A stretch of DNA of 64,000 nucleotides from assembly GCA_028343845.1 (NCBI GenBank), contig JAOLZO010000006.1, positions 1 through 64,000 of the forward strand, read 5' to 3'. The notes beneath the pieces are model-generated. The model made no database searches. It was not told the DNA's origin and saw nothing but the letters and a program-made list of their open reading frames with translations. Positions 61,461 through 64,000 of the stretch are shown here, in pieces (the first letter of the stretch is position 1; each line of letters opens with the position of its first letter). Both the position numbers and the translations under genes were made by a program. The stretch is from Verrucomicrobiota bacterium (lineage in GTDB: Bacteria > Verrucomicrobiota > Verrucomicrobiia > Opitutales > Seribacteraceae).

Positions 61461-64000
61461 ATGCGCCTACCCAACTTAAGCTCCAGTAACGCGATTACTT
61501 CAAAGATTCGCGACTTGGATCAACAACGATTCAAGATGGATCGTCAGATTACGTCCGGACAAAAGCTTCGGCTTCCCGAGGACGACGGGATGCGTTTGGG
61601 GCGTGTTATCAGATTGGAAACGCAAAAGGGTCAGCTTACCCAGTACCAAAGGAATGCCTCCTATGCCGAAGAGTTCCTGAATGCAGGGCAGTTAAACCTC
61701 GACAAGCTCACGGAGTTGAATCAACGGGCTCAGGAGATTGCCCGCTCGGCTGGTTCCAGCTTGAATGGTCCGGCGATGGAGACCTATGGTCATGAGATTA
61801 GTCAGTTGATCGAGGAGGCCTTGAACAGAATCAATGCGACTCACCGCAAGCAAGCTCTGTTCGGCGGGACGGAGCTCAAACCCAAGTTCGCAAGCTCGGA
61901 CGTATTGCTTGGCAAAAGGCAGACAAAGACTTTTGCCTTCAACGAAGTCGGGCAGCCTGGAGCCGATGGCAAGAGAAGGATTGGCTTTGGTGACGAGATG
62001 GTCTTTGCCCTCAACGGTCGGGAATATGTTTTTCAGTCCAAAGCCGAAGGAGTTGATACGGACGAGGTAGCTGGGAAAATCAAGGATTTGATCAACAGCG
62101 AGTCTGAAATTCTAGGTGATTCCCTTTCCTACGAGACCACCGAATACAGGGCTTTTGTTCGCGGGGGGGCTACTTCCGCTCATTCCTATGACTCACGGAT
62201 TAAGCCAAAGGCTTCGCTTTCCTCTCTCGGGGAGTTGGTCGTGACTGGGGCTGTCGGTCGGACATTCGAAGCTAAGTCAACCTTGCTTACCCATTGGGAT
62301 CCGAACTTTTACCTGCCTGAGCAATTCGATCAAAAACTCAAACAGGAAACCGCTTTCAGGTATCCCGGCGTTGCGTACGAAGATTTGAGCCAAACTGAGA
62401 AGGATCTTGTTCAGGAAGCGGTCAAGGGAGTTCCTTCTAATTTGCAGAAGGCCCTTGATGACGAGACTGCCAAGCAGTTTCCTAATGCCACATTCCCTGG
62501 GATTTCCTCTTATTCGGACTTGACCAACACGCAAAAGCTGAGCGTCTACAAGTTGGTTGTTAAGAACAATTGGTCAAGAGGCCTTACCGTAAATTCCAAA
62601 CTCGGGGACGGGGCTTCCACCATAAAGGCGGAGCACTCCGAAGGATGGAAGAGGTTGACCATATACAATCAAGGGGACGTCGTTCGTTTTGGAGACAAAA
62701 TGTACGAGTCCACTGGTTCGCATAATGTTAACCACAATCCTGAGAAATCAGGAACCGATTATTGGAGAGAGATCAATTCCGGATATAAAACGGAAAGGGA
62801 AGATTGGAACCTTGAGGTTTCGGGCACCGAGAACCGCTACTATTGGATTGCCCCGGACGGAAAGCTTTTTGCTGATCAAAGCGCTGCCGTGAGCCACGCT
62901 CAAAACCTTTTGTGGTCGGCCAAGAAAACCGAATATACCCTCATGAACGATCCCAGTACCACTGCGGACGAGGGCGTCATTCAACTCAATAAGGACGTGG
63001 CCAACAACGTTCGGCAGGTAGCTATTCCCGTAAACGAGTTTTCCGTAACCGGTTCTGAAAATAAAGGCACCGTATTTTTCGATGAAGAAAGCTTTGATTA
63101 TCGTTTGGTTGCAGCCTCGGAGGGAGGCTCGATCGTATCCGGTCCTTACGTTAAGGGGAATTTACAACTCTTTAAGCCCGATGATCCCTTTGTTCAGGCC
63201 AAGGACGTAGTTCTTCACGAGGGCCGCTATTTCCTTGTGAACGACCCAACCGGAATCGACAAAGACAACTTGTCCAAAATCGTTGAACGTTTTCCTCCCC
63301 CCGGAGTGGTGGTGAGCTACAGTGGTCAAGTGCAGAAGGTTGCAACAGGTCAAGGTGCTCAGCTCTCCGCCGGTCAATATATTCTCGACCCGGTAAACGG
63401 GCAGTACTACGTAGCGAACCAAAAGGTCAATTACACTGCTCTGGATTTACAGGCGGCAATCACCAATGCGAACTCAGTTGCGACGGCATTGGGAAATCAA
63501 TCTCAATCGATTGCCATGCCTGTCGAACCAAGTGCATTCAGTGCCTATTCGTCGGATCCTTATTCGGCTGGAGAAATTATATCTCCCGACGGACTCGTGA
63601 CCAAAGTCGCGACCAACCAGATGCGCGGTACTTTTGACCCGAAAAAGCGTTATAATTCTCAAAACAACGCCTCGGGTACGGATCCTCAAACCGGTATGAC
63701 TCCTTTGCTCCCTCATGTCGTTCATGGAGGAGTAAGCAATGGCAAAGGTACCTATTTTACCTTTAATCGGGATCACCTCGGGGAGTGGGAGGCAGGTAGC
63801 TCGGTAACTCAGTTTCAATCGGTCTACAAGGATGGTCAGTTGTGGCAAGCCAATGCCAGTTTGACTTCCGCGCAGAATACGGATGCGAGTTTCAACTCCA
63901 ATTGGACATCCATAGGCCCAGCTTCCGGTGGCGTGCAGATACTTGCGAACGCAGCGACCTCAAATGCGACCGACGTTTCGGCAGCCGTCGAAGCGGAAGC
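61461..64000 (+). CDS. flgL: Hook-associated protein 3 FlgL, 3' end beyond window, with large repeat insert
   Basis: Open to the window end for 846 codons, already about twice a normal FlgL (300-450). It begins ATG 61461, 7 bp after flgK. The N-terminal D0/D1 helix region (NLSSSNAITSKIRDLDQQRFKMDRQITSGQKL...NASYAEEFLNAGQLNLDKLTELNQRAQEIARS) and HRKQALFGGTE are FlgL/flagellin-like. From about residue 393, repeats like those of FlgK appear: IYNQGDVVRFGDKMYEST, AKDVVLHEGRYFLVN, LSAGQYILDPVNGQYYVA and QSVYKDGQLWQAN. The C-terminal D0 helix lies outside the window. Confidence 0.92.
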   Translation, partial: MRLPNLSSSNAITSKIRDLDQQRFKMDRQITSGQKLRLPEDDGMRLGRVIRLETQKGQLTQYQRNASYAEEFLNAGQLNLDKLTELNQRAQEIARSAGSSLNGPAMETYGHEISQLIEEALNRINATHRKQALFGGTELKPKFASSDVLLGKRQTKTFAFNEVGQPGADGKRRIGFGDEMVFALNGREYVFQSKAEGVDTDEVAGKIKDLINSESEILGDSLSYETTEYRAFVRGGATSAHSYDSRIKPKASLSSLGELVVTGAVGRTFEAKSTLLTHWDPNFYLPEQFDQKLKQETAFRYPGVAYEDLSQTEKDLVQEAVKGVPSNLQKALDDETAKQFPNATFPGISSYSDLTNTQKLSVYKLVVKNNWSRGLTVNSKLGDGASTIKAEHSEGWKRLTIYNQGDVVRFGDKMYESTGSHNVNHNPEKSGTDYWREINSGYKTEREDWNLEVSGTENRYYWIAPDGKLFADQSAAVSHAQNLLWSAKKTEYTLMNDPSTTADEGVIQLNKDVANNVRQVAIPVNEFSVTGSENKGTVFFDEESFDYRLVAASEGGSIVSGPYVKGNLQLFKPDDPFVQAKDVVLHEGRYFLVNDPTGIDKDNLSKIVERFPPPGVVVSYSGQVQKVATGQGAQLSAGQYILDPVNGQYYVANQKVNYTALDLQAAITNANSVATALGNQSQSIAMPVEPSAFSAYSSDPYSAGEIISPDGLVTKVATNQMRGTFDPKKRYNSQNNASGTDPQTGMTPLLPHVVHGGVSNGKGTYFTFNRDHLGEWEAGSSVTQFQSVYKDGQLWQANASLTSAQNTDASFNSNWTSIGPASGGVQILANAATSNATDVSAAVEAE
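62640..63930 (+). repeat. Carbohydrate-binding-like repeats within FlgL
   Basis: At least four units of the Y/V-x-x-G-x-x-Y/F-x-A kind lie near residues 398, 580, 634 and 783. The last is followed by FNSNWTSIGPA, a typical end of CBM5/12-like modules (x-W-x-x-I/L-G). Units are less regular than in FlgK. Confidence 0.55.

Noticed and set aside
1-64000. Mobile elements, CRISPR arrays, tRNA or rRNA genes
   Set aside because: No transposase, integrase, regular short repeat array or recognisable RNA gene was found on either strand by reading.

Overview
This window looks like chromosome from a flagellated, diderm bacterium, most likely Verrucomicrobiota of the Opitutae/Puniceicoccales type. That assignment is an inference. 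It rests on a periplasmic P-ring and L-ring gene set (flgA, flgH, flgI), an adenylate-kinase-like enzyme with an extra C-terminal domain, a giant cadherin-like surface protein ending in a Trp-rich module, and many genes without a clear Shine-Dalgarno sequence. No rRNA, tRNA, CRISPR array, insertion sequence or phage gene was seen. Coding density is very high: no gene-free stretch exceeds 300 bp, and the longest is about 214 bp (9706-9919).

Positions 1-14.7 kb hold housekeeping and accessory genes. A plus-strand run comes first: an aldo/keto reductase cut by the window edge, panB, gpsA, queH, cysE, a nucleoside monophosphate kinase, an M29 aminopeptidase, an adenosine-deaminase-family enzyme and an RluA/RluD pseudouridine synthase. 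A mixed-strand patch follows: a LOG-family protein, a small acidic ORF, a SixA-like phosphatase, a YwqK/MORN-type lipoprotein, an unrecognised 300-aa protein, a secreted SNase-fold protein that seems to lack catalytic residues, a second M29-like protein and a small Pro/Arg-rich secreted protein.

Positions 14.8-24.7 kb are one gene for a 3285-aa exported protein. It has a seven-bladed FG-GAP propeller, tandem cadherin/Ig-like repeats, two further propeller-like regions and a Trp-rich C-terminus. Then come dxs-xseB on the minus strand, a Ste24-type M48 protease, a VanZ-like membrane protein, a degenerate FmdB-like protein, a second MORN-type lipoprotein and a PAS histidine kinase on the minus strand.

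Positions 31.6-64.0 kb are a single plus-strand flagellar cluster: flgBC-fliEFGHIJ-(motE-like)-fliK-flgD-flgE-fliLMNOPQR-flhBAF-(membrane protein)-fliA-motAB-(89-aa protein)-flgFGAHI-flgJ-flgN-flgK-flgL, with flgL cut by the window end. It encodes the rod, rings, switch, export gate, ATPase complex, stator, hook, junction proteins and sigma-28. Flagellin, cap, flgM, flhG and chemotaxis genes are not in the window.

Three sites match the sigma-54 -24/-12 consensus with exact spacing, and they divide the cluster into units: before flgB, before the 89-aa gene and before flgF. Each places the predicted transcription start 1-4 nt before the start codon, which suggests leaderless sigma-54 messages. 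The soluble PAS kinase divergent from flgB is a natural candidate for the input to that circuit; its response regulator is not in the window. The other striking feature is at the hook-filament junction. FlgK (1139 aa) and FlgL (more than 846 aa) both carry very large inserts built of short repeats resembling chitin/cellulose-binding type 5/12 modules, which suggests a glycan-binding or decorated flagellar junction.
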